Shown here piece after piece: positions 52,498 through 61,023 of a stretch of DNA of 64,000 bases (the first letter of the stretch is position 1; each line of letters starts with the position of its first letter). Below the pieces are notes generated by a model. That model saw nothing but the letters and a program-made list of their open reading frames with translations, had not been told where the DNA came from and ran no database searches. This DNA comes from Brevundimonas sp. (GTDB lineage Bacteria; Pseudomonadota; Alphaproteobacteria; Caulobacterales; Caulobacteraceae), in contig NZ_JAUXQZ010000002.1 of NCBI RefSeq assembly GCF_030682035.1, forward strand, positions 1-64,000. The letters run 5' to 3'. The position numbers and the translations under genes are program-made.

Positions 52498-53382
52498 ATG
52501 ACCGCTCCCTTGTTCAAGGGCGTGATCACCGCCCTGATCACACCACTTCGTGACGGAAAGGTGGACGAAGCCGCCTTCACGCAACTTCTTGAGCGCCAGA
52601 TCGCGGCCGGAATCCACGGCGTCGTGCCGATGGGCACGACGGGCGAAAGCGCCTCGCTGCATCTCGACGAGCACAAGCGGGTGGTGGAACTGTGCGTGCA
52701 GGTCGCGGCCGGGCGCGTCCGCGTCATCGCCGGGGCCGGGTCGTCGGCGACCGACAAGTCGATCGAACTGGCGCGTCACGCCAAGACCGTCGGGGCCGAC
52801 GGCGCCCTGATCGTCACCCCCTATTACAACCGGCCGTCGCAGGCGGGGCTGGCGCTGCATTTCGAGGCCATCGCCGAGGCGGTCCAGCTTCCAGTGCTGT
52901 TGTACAACGTCCCCGGCCGGACCGGCGTCGACATGGCCAATGAGACCGTGGCGCGTCTGGCGGGCCATCCGAACATCGTCGGCATCAAAGACGCGACGGG
53001 CGACCTGGCGCGGGTCAGCTGGATGCGGGCGAATATCGGCGGCCAGTTCGACCTGATCTCGGGCGACGACCCCAGCTACCTCGGCTATCACGCCCACGGC
53101 GGGGTCGGGGTGATCTCGGTGACGTCCAATGTCGCGCCGGAAGCCATGGTCGCCCTGCATGAAGCCGCGGCGGTCGGCGACTACGCCGTGGCGCGCGACT
53201 GGCAGGACCGGCTGATCGGCCTGCACAAGGCGCTGTTCCTCGACAACTCGCCGGCGCCCGCCAAATACGCCCTGTCGCGCATGCAGCTGTGCGGTGAGGA
53301 GGTGCGGTTGCCGCTGTCCCTTACATCGGTTGCGGTTAAACCCGCCATTGACCGCGCCATGGCGGATGCGGGTCTGGGCTGA
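52498..53382 (+). CDS. dapA: 4-hydroxy-tetrahydrodipicolinate synthase
   Basis: DapA condenses pyruvate with aspartate semialdehyde in lysine and diaminopimelate synthesis. From ATG 52498 the 294-residue TIM-barrel enzyme shows [42 protein letters not shown], Tyr136 in [10 protein letters not shown] and the Schiff-base Lys164 in GIKDATGD. An in-frame start at 52411 would add 29 unconserved residues. It overlaps smpB by one base. Confidence 0.97.
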   Translation: MTAPLFKGVITALITPLRDGKVDEAAFTQLLERQIAAGIHGVVPMGTTGESASLHLDEHKRVVELCVQVAAGRVRVIAGAGSSATDKSIELARHAKTVGADGALIVTPYYNRPSQAGLALHFEAIAEAVQLPVLLYNVPGRTGVDMANETVARLAGHPNIVGIKDATGDLARVSWMRANIGGQFDLISGDDPSYLGYHAHGGVGVISVTSNVAPEAMVALHEAAAVGDYAVARDWQDRLIGLHKALFLDNSPAPAKYALSRMQLCGEEVRLPLSLTSVAVKPAIDRAMADAGLG

Positions 53383-53852
53383 TGGCTTCCACAGCGCCGA
53401 AGATGAAAATCATCGCCGAGAACCGGCGAGCGCGGTTCGACTATTTCCTTGAGGATTTCATCGAGGCCGGCATCATGCTGCTCGGCACCGAGATCAAGGC
53501 CCTGCGGGACGGCCGCGCCAATATCGCCGAGTCCTATGCGGCGGTGGAGGGGCGCGAGATCATGCTCGTGAACGCCGACATCCCGCCCTACAAACAGGCC
53601 AACCGCTTCAACCACGAGCCGCGCCGACATCGGAAGCTGCTGCTGCACCGCAAGCAGATCGACAAGCTGATCGGCGCCGTCCAGCGCGACGGCCAGACCA
53701 TCATTCCGGTCAAGTTGTATCTGAACGAGGCGGGCAAGGCGAAGATCGAGATCGCCCTGGCCAAGGGCAAGAAGCTGCACGACAAGCGCGAGGCCACGGC
53801 GCAGCGCGACTGGCAGCGGGACAAGGCCCGGCTGATGAAGGAGCGGGGGTAA
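53382..53852 (+). CDS. smpB: SsrA-binding protein SmpB
   Basis: SmpB brings tmRNA to stalled ribosomes. The 156-residue product has the OB-fold core [43 protein letters not shown], the [21 protein letters not shown] stretch, and the basic C-terminal tail [29 protein letters not shown] that enters the mRNA channel. The dapA-smpB pairing is common in Alphaproteobacteria. No tmRNA gene was seen nearby. Confidence 0.97.
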   Translation: MASTAPKMKIIAENRRARFDYFLEDFIEAGIMLLGTEIKALRDGRANIAESYAAVEGREIMLVNADIPPYKQANRFNHEPRRHRKLLLHRKQIDKLIGAVQRDGQTIIPVKLYLNEAGKAKIEIALAKGKKLHDKREATAQRDWQRDKARLMKERG

Positions 53853-53855
53853 GAC

Positions 53856-54269
53856 GTGGGCGGGATAGGGCGAACGAAGGTCTCACTTCGGTTCGCGGGT
53901 GAGGACCTCGATCCCGAGGTCGTCAGCCACGCGCTCGGCCTTCAGCCAGACAAGTCCTATCGCAAAGGCGAGATCGCCAGTTGGGGCCGTTTCAAGGGCA
54001 GGGCCGCTGAGAGTGGATCCTGGCACCTGTCTGTACCCGTTTCAGAGCCGGGTGACCTGGAGGCCCAGATCACCGACTTGCTGGCCCGCGCGACTTCCGA
54101 CGTGTCTGCTTGGCGGAATATGGCGGATAGTTACTCAGGGAATCTGTTCTGTGGCCTGTTCATGAAAACAATGAACGAGGGCCTGTCCCTTTCAGCCACG
54201 ACGATGGGAGCGCTTGGTGCGCGAGGTATCGAGCTTCAGCTCGACATCTACGACAGCAGTCGCGACTGA
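53856..54269 (+). CDS. DUF4279 domain protein
   Basis: The 137-residue product from GTG 53856 matches DUF4279: KVSLRFAGEDLDPEVVSHALGLQPDKSYRKGEIA, then SGSWHLSVPVSEPGDLEAQITDLLARATSD. These are small cytoplasmic proteins of unknown function, sometimes related to Imm-type immunity proteins. It follows smpB by three bases, but its lower GC and slightly different codon use suggest a later acquisition. No partner toxin is visible. Confidence 0.85.
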   Translation: MGGIGRTKVSLRFAGEDLDPEVVSHALGLQPDKSYRKGEIASWGRFKGRAAESGSWHLSVPVSEPGDLEAQITDLLARATSDVSAWRNMADSYSGNLFCGLFMKTMNEGLSLSATTMGALGARGIELQLDIYDSSRD

Positions 54270-54307
54270 CGGGCGATTGGAGCGAGACCGATCGCCCCCG
54301 CGTCTGA

Positions 54308-54502
54308 TCAGTTGATCGGCTGGGCGTCCAGAACACCCGGCGCCGGCGCCGTCATATAGGCCTCGATCCCGCCGGGGCCGACCGACGGCTGGCTCCATTG
54401 CTGGACCACCATTCCCATGGCGGCGATCAGGCCCGCCATCAGCAGCGCCCACAGAGCCGTCTTTCGTTCCTGAGGTGAAAAGACCCCGTTCGACCTACGC
54501 AT
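54308..54502 (-). CDS. Small single-pass membrane protein (64 aa)
   Basis: ATG 54502 has GGAGG five bases upstream on the minus strand. The 64-residue product has a basic start (RRSNGVFSPQERKTALW), one transmembrane helix (about residues 17-33) and a Pro/Gly-rich exported tail. The frame extends to 54604 but without a better start. It lies between convergent and divergent neighbours with no operon partner. Function unknown. Confidence 0.7.
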   Translation of the reverse strand: MRRSNGVFSPQERKTALWALLMAGLIAAMGMVVQQWSQPSVGPGGIEAYMTAPAPGVLDAQPIN

Positions 54503-54632
54503 ACCAGCCTCCAAAGCTGATTGATCAACGCAAGCTACGCACCACTGTTCCTCAGGGGCGACGCTACACCCGTTGCCTGCTGATTCGCGTGGCGGGAGAG
54601 CCACACTCGCCGGTCAGGCGAGTGGGTTCGGG

Positions 54633-55286
54633 TCAGGATTCGATGATCTGACGGGCGCGCTGAAAGATCACTTCGAACATGGCGGGGGTCAGCCGGCCGG
54701 TGTTCGTGTTGAGGCGCGAGCAATGATAGCTGTTGAGGATCACATAGCCGCCCAGCGCGGCCTCGACGCCATGGCCGGGGGGGGCCGCGGAGCCTGGCAG
54801 GCCGAGTGCCTTAAGCACATTGCGCCGCGAGACATCGCCGAGGGTGACGATGACCTTGAGCCGGGGCAGGGCGGCGATGCGGGCGGTCAGGAAGGGGCGG
54901 CAGGTCGCCTCCTCGGCGGGCAGGGGCTTGTTGCCTGGCGGGGCGCAGCGGACGGCATTGGTGATCATGCAGTCGACCAGCCGCAGGGTGTCGTCGGGCC
55001 GGGCCTCGTACTGGCCGGTGGCGAAGCCGGTCCTGAGCAGGGTTTCGTAGAGAATCCAGCCGGCCCCGTCGCCGGTGAAGGGCCGACCGGTGCGGTTGGC
55101 GCCGGTGCGGCCGGGGGCCAGGCCCGCGACCAGCAACCGGGCGTCCGGATCGCCGAAGGAGGGGGCGGGGCCGTTGAACCAGTCGGGGTTGTGGCGCGCG
55201 TTCTCGCGGCGGTATTCGACCAGGCGCGGACAGAGGGGACAGTCGCGGGGCGGTTCGGCCACGGCGGTGTTGTGGGCGGTCGGCAA
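54633..55286 (-). CDS. Uracil-DNA glycosylase family 5-like (UdgB)
   Basis: The 217-residue enzyme removes uracil (and other deaminated bases) from DNA. It has the family-5 iron-sulfur cysteines (CPLCPRL, RCAPPG, ATCRPF), the active-site loop GLAPGRTGANRTGRPFTGDGAG and the C-terminal SYHCSRLNTNTGRLT. The polar catalytic Asn or Asp of families 1 and 4 is absent from the first motif, as in UdgB. It is divergent from folK. I saw no LexA box upstream. Confidence 0.9.
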   Translation of the reverse strand: MPTAHNTAVAEPPRDCPLCPRLVEYRRENARHNPDWFNGPAPSFGDPDARLLVAGLAPGRTGANRTGRPFTGDGAGWILYETLLRTGFATGQYEARPDDTLRLVDCMITNAVRCAPPGNKPLPAEEATCRPFLTARIAALPRLKVIVTLGDVSRRNVLKALGLPGSAAPPGHGVEAALGGYVILNSYHCSRLNTNTGRLTPAMFEVIFQRARQIIES

Positions 55287-55346
55287 GCGGGCGAATCCTT
55301 CGGCGACGGGCGGGCGCGCACGCCTTCATTGGTGTAAGAAGCGGGG

Positions 55347-55904
55347 ATGGAAAAGCCCGGCCCGCAGCACAAGGCGCCGCCGTCCGTTGCGCTCGACGGC
55401 GCGGCCGGGCTGGATGACGCCGTCGTCGTGGCCCTGGGCTGCAACGACCGGGGGGCGTGGAGCGACTGCCGTGAGGCGCTGGAAGCGGCGCTGGCGCGGT
55501 TCCGGGCTGAGGGCGTCGACGTGGTGGCGCGGTCGTCATGGTGGCGCTCGGTCGCCTGGCCCGATCCGAACGATCCGCCGTTCCTGAACGGGGTTGTCAT
55601 CGTCCGCACCGAGCATGACCCGCATGAACTGATGGCGGCGCTCGGTCGGATCGAGGAGGCGTTCGGACGTCAGCGCGGCGCGGCCAATGCACCGCGGACC
55701 CTTGATCTTGATCTGATCGCCTATGGGCGGACGACCGGCGACCTCGACGGCCTGATCCTGCCGCACCCGCGCGCGGCCGAGCGGTTGTTCGTGATGGGGC
55801 CGCTGGCCGAGATCGCGCCGGGGTGGCGGCATCCCGACGGGGAGACAGCGGAGGGGCTGGCCGGGCGGGCGCGGATCGGAAAAGACGCGACCCCGCTGCG
55901 CTGA
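55347..55904 (+). CDS. folK: 2-amino-4-hydroxy-6-hydroxymethyldihydropteridine pyrophosphokinase
   Basis: FolK transfers pyrophosphate to the pterin in folate synthesis. The 185-residue product carries [13 protein letters not shown] at the start, the [32 protein letters not shown] block, the diagnostic [11 protein letters not shown] and [21 protein letters not shown]. An N-terminal extension of about 23 residues precedes the core, so a later start is possible. It is located before rpoZ, as in many Alphaproteobacteria. Confidence 0.93.
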   Translation: MEKPGPQHKAPPSVALDGAAGLDDAVVVALGCNDRGAWSDCREALEAALARFRAEGVDVVARSSWWRSVAWPDPNDPPFLNGVVIVRTEHDPHELMAALGRIEEAFGRQRGAANAPRTLDLDLIAYGRTTGDLDGLILPHPRAAERLFVMGPLAEIAPGWRHPDGETAEGLAGRARIGKDATPLR

Positions 55905-55928
55905 CGCCTCATTCCCGCCCATGCGGCG

Positions 55929-55955
55929 TTGCACAATTGGGCCTGACCCTATAGT
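55929..55955 (+). promoter_or_regulatory. Weak candidate promoter of rpoZ
   Basis: TTGCAC (55929-55934) and TATAGT (55950-55955) resemble -35 and -10 elements but are only 15 bases apart. They lie 35 bases before the rpoZ ATG in a short intergenic gap. Low certainty because of the short spacing. Confidence 0.35.
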
Positions 55956-55989
55956 TTGTGCGGTTCTCCCCCCGCGCCCGAGGATATTC

Positions 55990-56349
55990 ATGGCTCGCGT
56001 CACTGTCGAAGACTGCATCGAGAAGGTGCCGAACCGGTTCGGCCTGGTTTTGCTGGCGGGCAACCGCGCCCGCGCCATCGCCAACGGCGCGCCGCTGACC
56101 ATCGATCGCGACAACGACAAGAACCCGGTCGTGGCCCTGCGTGAACTGGCCGACTCGACCGTCGTGCCGGATGAACTGCGCGAGACCGTCATCGTTGCAC
56201 TGCAACGCGTTGACGAGCGGACCGAAGCCGAGGACCAGGCCGAAATCGTGGGCCTGCTGGCTGAACCCCAGCATATGAACATGGCTGAGGCCGAGCTGAT
56301 CCGTGCGCTGCAAAGCGACCGCGACGGCGGCCAGGAGGAGCGGTACTGA
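55990..56349 (+). CDS. rpoZ: RNA polymerase omega subunit
   Basis: From ATG 55990 the 119-residue product opens [54 protein letters not shown], the standard omega sequence. Omega helps assemble RNA polymerase and forms part of the ppGpp site. It precedes spoT, a conserved pairing that joins ppGpp synthesis with its target. The frame's earlier start at 55921 adds an unconserved leader. Confidence 0.97.
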   Translation: MARVTVEDCIEKVPNRFGLVLLAGNRARAIANGAPLTIDRDNDKNPVVALRELADSTVVPDELRETVIVALQRVDERTEAEDQAEIVGLLAEPQHMNMAEAELIRALQSDRDGGQEERY

Positions 56350-56450
56350 CGGCGGACCCCGCCAACGGTATAATCATCCTGCCGGCGCGGCAGCCCGCGC
56401 CGTCGCCCGAACCCGCCAATCTGAACGATCCCGGCGGCCCGCGTCCGTAT

Positions 56451-58637
56451 GTGGACCCGGAACCCCATCCCCGCTCAAGGGTGCTGCGCCAGTTCGAACT
56501 GGTCGAGGCGGTGCGCGCCTATGATCCCACGGCGGATGAGGCGCTGCTGAACCGCGCCTATGTCTATGCGATGAAGATGCACGGGTCGCAGCTGCGGGCC
56601 TCGGGCGATCCCTATTTCGCCCATCCGATCCAGGTCGCCGGCATCCTGACCGACTACCGGCTGGACACGGCCACCATCGTCACCGCCCTGCTGCACGATG
56701 TGGTCGAGGACACCTCGGCGACCCGTGATGACATCGCCGCGATGTTCGGCGAGGAGGTGGCTTCGCTGGTCGAGGGTGTCACCAAGCTGTCGCGGCTGGA
56801 GCTTCAGGCCGAGCACACGCGCCAGGCCGAGAACCTGCGCAAATTCATTCTCGCCATCTCCAAGGATGTCCGCGTCCTGCTGGTGAAGCTGGCAGACCGT
56901 CTGCACAACATGCGGACGCTGAAACACGTCAAGCCGGAGAAACGCGAGCGCATCTCGCGCGAGACGCTGGAGGTCTATGCGCCGCTGGGCCGGTCGATCG
57001 GCATCCACTCGATCGCCTCCGAGCTGGAGGAACTGGCGTTCGAGCACCTGAACCCGACGGCCCGCACCGCCATTGAGCGGCGGCTGGAGGCGTTGAAGCT
57101 GGAGCACGGTCGCGCCATCGACGGCGTCTCCCGCGAGGTCGAGCGCGTGCTGCAGGAGGCCGGGGTTCGCGCCCAGGTCTTCGGCCGGCAGAAGACCCCG
57201 TACTCGATCTGGCGCAAGCTGCAGCGCAAATCCGTGGGCTTTTCGTCCCTGTCCGACATCTACGGCTTCCGGGTCATCGTCGAGGCCGAGGACGACTGCT
57301 ATCGCGCCCTCGGCGTGATCCACCGCGCCTGGCCGATGGTGCCGGAGCGGTTCAAGGACTTCATCTCGACGCCCAAGTCGAACAACTACCGCTCGCTGCA
57401 CACGACCGTAGTCGGGCCGTCGGGCCTGCGAATCGAGATGCAGATCCGCACCGAGCCGATGGACCGGGTGGCCGAGGACGGGGTGGCGGCGCACTGGGCC
57501 TACAAGAACAAGGCCTACGGCTTTGACCGAGAGGCCATGGAGGCCGACGGTGGGCGCGATCCGCTGCAGAACCTGCGCCACCTCGTCCAGGTCATCGAGC
57601 ACGGCGAGGGTGGCGAGGACTGGGTCGAGCACGCCAAGCTGGAGATGTATCTCGAACAGGTGTTCGTGTTCACGCCCAAGGGGTCGCTGATCACCCTGCC
57701 GCGCGGCGGGATGCCTCTGGATTTCGCTTATGCCGTCCATACCGAGGTCGGGGATACGGCCGTGGGGGTCAAGATCAACGGCGAGCTCAAGCCGATGCGG
57801 ACCCAGCTGCAGAACGGCGACGTGGTCGAGATCGTGCGCGGCTCCAAGCGGGAGATCCCGGTCGACTGGCGCTCGCTGACCATCACCGGCAGGGCCCGCT
57901 CGGCGATCCGGCGGCATATCCGTACGTCCGAACGCGGTGAGTTCCAGAAGCTGGGCCGGGCGACGCTGGAGCAGACCCTGTCGCGGGCCGGCAAGACCTT
58001 GGCCGAGGTGTCGCTGAAGGCCATGCTGGAGACTTTCGCGTTCGCCGCCGAGGAAGACCTGTATGAGGCCATCGGGCGCGGCCGGGTTTCGGCGGCCAAG
58101 GTCGGCGAGACCCTGTTTCCGGCGTTGAAGGGGCGGCTGAAGGCCGGACCCGACCGCAAGCGGATCGGCGACGAACAGGCGCGGTTGTTCGTGCGCGGGG
58201 GCGGGCTGACGCCGGGGATCAGCGTCCATTTTGGCCATTGCTGCTCGCCCGTGCCCGGCGACCGCATCGTCGGCATCCTCGAGCCGGAGGCGGGGCTGAC
58301 CGTGCACACCATCGACTGTCAGCAGCTGGCGGACTACGCCGACGACGACTCGGTCTGGCAGGATCTGCAGTGGACGCCGCAGGCAGAGCAGGGCGCCGTG
58401 GCCTCCGCCCGCATCCGCGCCACCATCAAGAACGCTCCGGGCGTGCTGGGCCAGGTCGCCACCATCATCGGCGAGGCCGGCGGCAACATCCTGAACCTCG
58501 TGATGAGCCACCGGCAGCAGGACTTCTTCGACGTCGACATCGACATGGAGGTCGAGGACGCCAAACACGCGACTGCGATCATGGCGGCGCTGCGCACCAA
58601 TCCGTCCGTCGATACGGTCGAACGGGCGCGGGGGTGA
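56451..58637 (+). CDS. spoT: Bifunctional (p)ppGpp synthetase/hydrolase SpoT (Rsh)
   Basis: The 728-residue Rsh protein has an HD hydrolase domain (FAHPIQVAGIL, ALLHDVVEDTSAT, KLADRLHNMRTL), a synthetase domain (SDIYGFRVIVEAEDDCYRALGVIH, FISTPKSNNYRSLHTTVVG), a TGS domain (VFTPKGSLITLPRGGMPLDFAYAVHTEVGD), a zinc-finger-like region (HFGHCCSPVPGD) and a C-terminal ACT domain. HD residues are intact, so both activities are likely. It is the single Rsh typical of Caulobacter. Start is GTG 56451; the conserved region begins a little later at RVLRQFELV. Confidence 0.96.
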   Translation: MDPEPHPRSRVLRQFELVEAVRAYDPTADEALLNRAYVYAMKMHGSQLRASGDPYFAHPIQVAGILTDYRLDTATIVTALLHDVVEDTSATRDDIAAMFGEEVASLVEGVTKLSRLELQAEHTRQAENLRKFILAISKDVRVLLVKLADRLHNMRTLKHVKPEKRERISRETLEVYAPLGRSIGIHSIASELEELAFEHLNPTARTAIERRLEALKLEHGRAIDGVSREVERVLQEAGVRAQVFGRQKTPYSIWRKLQRKSVGFSSLSDIYGFRVIVEAEDDCYRALGVIHRAWPMVPERFKDFISTPKSNNYRSLHTTVVGPSGLRIEMQIRTEPMDRVAEDGVAAHWAYKNKAYGFDREAMEADGGRDPLQNLRHLVQVIEHGEGGEDWVEHAKLEMYLEQVFVFTPKGSLITLPRGGMPLDFAYAVHTEVGDTAVGVKINGELKPMRTQLQNGDVVEIVRGSKREIPVDWRSLTITGRARSAIRRHIRTSERGEFQKLGRATLEQTLSRAGKTLAEVSLKAMLETFAFAAEEDLYEAIGRGRVSAAKVGETLFPALKGRLKAGPDRKRIGDEQARLFVRGGGLTPGISVHFGHCCSPVPGDRIVGILEPEAGLTVHTIDCQQLADYADDDSVWQDLQWTPQAEQGAVASARIRATIKNAPGVLGQVATIIGEAGGNILNLVMSHRQQDFFDVDIDMEVEDAKHATAIMAALRTNPSVDTVERARG

Positions 58638-58678
58638 CGACGTTGGCCAGATCGAGGAGCCGTGATAGTCTGGCCACC

Positions 58679-58903
58679 ATGATCCACGTGACGATCCCCG
58701 AGGATTTGGAAAGTCAGGTCGCCGACCTGTCCGACGACTCGCGCCGTTCACTGGACCAGCGCCTGCGTGAGGCCATCGAGCAGTATCTTTGGGACCAGAA
58801 GCACGGTGAGATCGCCTTGCAGCGACTCTCGGATATCGATGCCGGTCGCAGCCAGACGATCAGCATGACCGAAATGAAGACCCGGCTTGGCCTGGTCGAT
58901 TGA
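58679..58903 (+). CDS. Antitoxin of a RelBE-type pair
   Basis: The 74-residue product has a ribbon-helix-helix-like start (MIHVTIPEDLESQVADLSDDSRRSLDQRLREAIEQYL) and a charged C-terminal part suited to toxin binding (SMTEMKTRLGLVD). It is immediately followed, with a 17-base overlap, by a RelE-like toxin. The pair sits between spoT and pyrE, interrupting a core gene run. No cognate operator was identified. Confidence 0.8.
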   Translation: MIHVTIPEDLESQVADLSDDSRRSLDQRLREAIEQYLWDQKHGEIALQRLSDIDAGRSQTISMTEMKTRLGLVD

Positions 58904-59150
58904 ATTCGACGAGGGCGTAGAGAAGCAACTCGCCCGGCTATCGCCAGCCAACCAGCGGCGGATTACGGACTATCTCGAGACACGAATAGCGACCGCTGAC
59001 CCGCGCGCGCTGGGTCAGGCCCTACAGGGTCGGCTTGCAGGACTATGGCGGTACAGGGTGGGAGACTATCGCATCGTGGCCAGGCTCGAGCATAATCGTC
59101 TGGTAGTGCTGGTTGTGGATGTCGGCCACCGCAGCGATGTCTACCGCTGA
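58887..59150 (+). CDS. RelE/ParE-family toxin
   Basis: The 87-residue product fits RelE: WSIEFDEGVEKQLARLSPANQRRITDYLETRIA, then LGQALQGRLAGLWRYRVGDYRIVARLEHNRLVVLVVDVGHRSDVYR with the conserved Arg and Tyr residues of the mRNA interferase. Translation starts at TTG 58887 inside the antitoxin gene, which would keep toxin output low and coupled. It is likely a ribosome-dependent mRNA interferase; ParE-type gyrase targeting is less likely from the C-terminus. Confidence 0.88.
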   Translation: MAWSIEFDEGVEKQLARLSPANQRRITDYLETRIATADPRALGQALQGRLAGLWRYRVGDYRIVARLEHNRLVVLVVDVGHRSDVYR

Positions 59151-59189
59151 TCGCTTGCAGCCTGCACCTCCACAGCTTAGGTCGGCTCC

Positions 59190-59777
59190 ATGACCTCAGA
59201 CGACGTTCTCGACGAATTCCGCGGCGCCGGCGCTCTGCGCGAAGGCCATTTCGTGCTGTCCTCGGGTCTGCACAGCCCGGTGTTCCTGCAGAAGAACCTG
59301 GTGTTCATGGACGCAGGCCGCTGCGCGCGGCTGTGCAAGGCGCTGGCCGAGAAGATCACCGGGGCGGTCGGAAGGGTCGATGTGGCCATCTCGCCTGCCG
59401 TGGGGGGCATCATCCCAGGCTATGAGACCGCCCGCTGGCTGGGCGTGCCGTCCATGTATGTCGAGCGCGAGGGCGGGACCTTCAAGCTGCGGCGTGGCTT
59501 CCATGTCGAGCCGGGCCAGAAGGTCGTCATGGTCGAGGATATCGTCACCACGGGCCTGAGCTCGCGTGAATGCATCGCGGCCATCCAGGCGGCAGGCGGC
59601 GAGGTGGTCGCGGCGGCCTGTATCGTCGACCGTTCGGGGGGACGCGCCGATGTCGGCGTGCCGCTCGTGGCGCTGGCGACGCTCGATGTGCCGGCCTATG
59701 CGGCGGACGCCCTGCCGCCCGAACTGGCGGCCCTGCCGGTCGAGGATCCCGGCAGCCGGCGACTGGCCAGGGCCTGA
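59190..59777 (+). CDS. pyrE: Orotate phosphoribosyltransferase
   Basis: PyrE makes OMP from orotate and PRPP. The 195-residue type I phosphoribosyltransferase has [56 protein letters not shown] and the PRPP loop [18 protein letters not shown]. It begins a tight run pyrE-pdxJ-acpS in Caulobacterales order. Confidence 0.96.
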   Translation: MTSDDVLDEFRGAGALREGHFVLSSGLHSPVFLQKNLVFMDAGRCARLCKALAEKITGAVGRVDVAISPAVGGIIPGYETARWLGVPSMYVEREGGTFKLRRGFHVEPGQKVVMVEDIVTTGLSSRECIAAIQAAGGEVVAAACIVDRSGGRADVGVPLVALATLDVPAYAADALPPELAALPVEDPGSRRLARA

Positions 59778-59780
59778 GCG

Positions 59781-60563
59781 ATGACTGAAAGGCTTCGCTC
59801 CCCCTCTCGCTTGAGATTGGGCGTCAACATCGACCATGTGGCGACCGTGCGGAACGCACGGGGCGGGCAGTATCCCGATCCGGTGCGCGCGGCGGAGGAG
59901 GCCTTGGCCGCGGGCGCGGACGGCATCACCGCCCACCTGCGGGAGGACCGCCGCCATATTTCGGACGCCGACATCGACAGCCTGTCCGGCCTGCTCCGCG
60001 ACCAGTCGCGGCCGCTGAACCTGGAGATGGCCGTGACGCAGGAGATGCTGGCCATCGCCCTGCATCATCGTCCCCATGCCGTTTGTCTCGTGCCCGAGAA
60101 GCGTGAGGAACGGACCACCGAGGGCGGGCTCGACGTCGTCGGCGGCCATAACTGGATCACCCCCTTTGTCGGCAGGCTGAACGAGGCCGGGTCGCGCGTG
60201 TCCCTGTTCATCGGGGCCGACCAGAACCAGATCGACGCCGCCCACCGCACGGGCGCGGCTGTCGTCGAGTTGCACACCGGCGCCTATTGCGACGCCGTGC
60301 GCGAAGGCCGGGACGAAGTGGCCGAAACCGAGCTCGCCGCCCTGCGGACGGGGGCCGCCCGCGCCGCGTCCCTCGGCATGGAGGTCCATGCGGGTCACGG
60401 CATCGACTATGAGACCGTGCAGCCGATCGCCGCCATCCCCCAGGTGGCGGAACTGAACATCGGGCATTTCCTGATCGGAGAGGCGATTTTCGTCGGCCTG
60501 GGCCCGGCCATCGCCCGGATGCGCGCCCTGATGGACGACGCCCGCGCCCCGGATGCGACCTGA
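59781..60563 (+). CDS. pdxJ: Pyridoxine 5'-phosphate synthase
   Basis: PdxJ closes the pyridoxine ring in DXP-dependent vitamin B6 synthesis. The 260-residue TIM-barrel product shows [46 protein letters not shown], the glutamate- and histidine-containing GLDVVGG region and [35 protein letters not shown]. It starts four bases after pyrE and overlaps acpS by one base. Confidence 0.97.
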   Translation: MTERLRSPSRLRLGVNIDHVATVRNARGGQYPDPVRAAEEALAAGADGITAHLREDRRHISDADIDSLSGLLRDQSRPLNLEMAVTQEMLAIALHHRPHAVCLVPEKREERTTEGGLDVVGGHNWITPFVGRLNEAGSRVSLFIGADQNQIDAAHRTGAAVVELHTGAYCDAVREGRDEVAETELAALRTGAARAASLGMEVHAGHGIDYETVQPIAAIPQVAELNIGHFLIGEAIFVGLGPAIARMRALMDDARAPDAT

Positions 60564-60964
60564 TGATCATCGGGGTGGGCGCGGACCTGTGCGACATCCG
60601 CCGGATCCAGACCTCGCTGGAGCGGTTCGGGGACCGGTTCAAACAGCGCTGTTTCACCGAGCTTGAGCGCGCCCGGTCAGACCGCAAGCCAGACCCGGCC
60701 TGGAGCTACGCCAAGCGGTTTGCGGCCAAGGAGGCCTGCGCCAAGGCGCTGGGCACCGGTATGCGGGCCGATGTCTACTGGCGCGACATGGGAGTGGTGA
60801 ACCTGCGCTCGGGCCAGCCGACCCTGGCCCTGACCGGCCACGCCGCGGAACACCTGTTCCGCCTGACACCAGAGGGTCACGAAGCCCGGATACATCTGAC
60901 GCTCAGTGACGAGCACCCGTACGCACTTGCCTTCGTGGTGATCGAAGCCTTGCCGATGGCTTAA
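60563..60964 (+). CDS. acpS: Holo-[acyl-carrier-protein] synthase
   Basis: AcpS transfers 4'-phosphopantetheine to ACP. The 133-residue product shows the Mg-binding [13 protein letters not shown] and the catalytic Glu in [15 protein letters not shown]. The start overlaps the pdxJ stop (TGATG). It precedes lepB, again the conserved alphaproteobacterial order. Confidence 0.96.
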   Translation: MIIGVGADLCDIRRIQTSLERFGDRFKQRCFTELERARSDRKPDPAWSYAKRFAAKEACAKALGTGMRADVYWRDMGVVNLRSGQPTLALTGHAAEHLFRLTPEGHEARIHLTLSDEHPYALAFVVIEALPMA

Positions 60965-61023
60965 TCACGTTATACCGATTTCGCCGCAAAGACCGCGGAC
61001 AGCGGCTGGGGGACAGAGTCACA

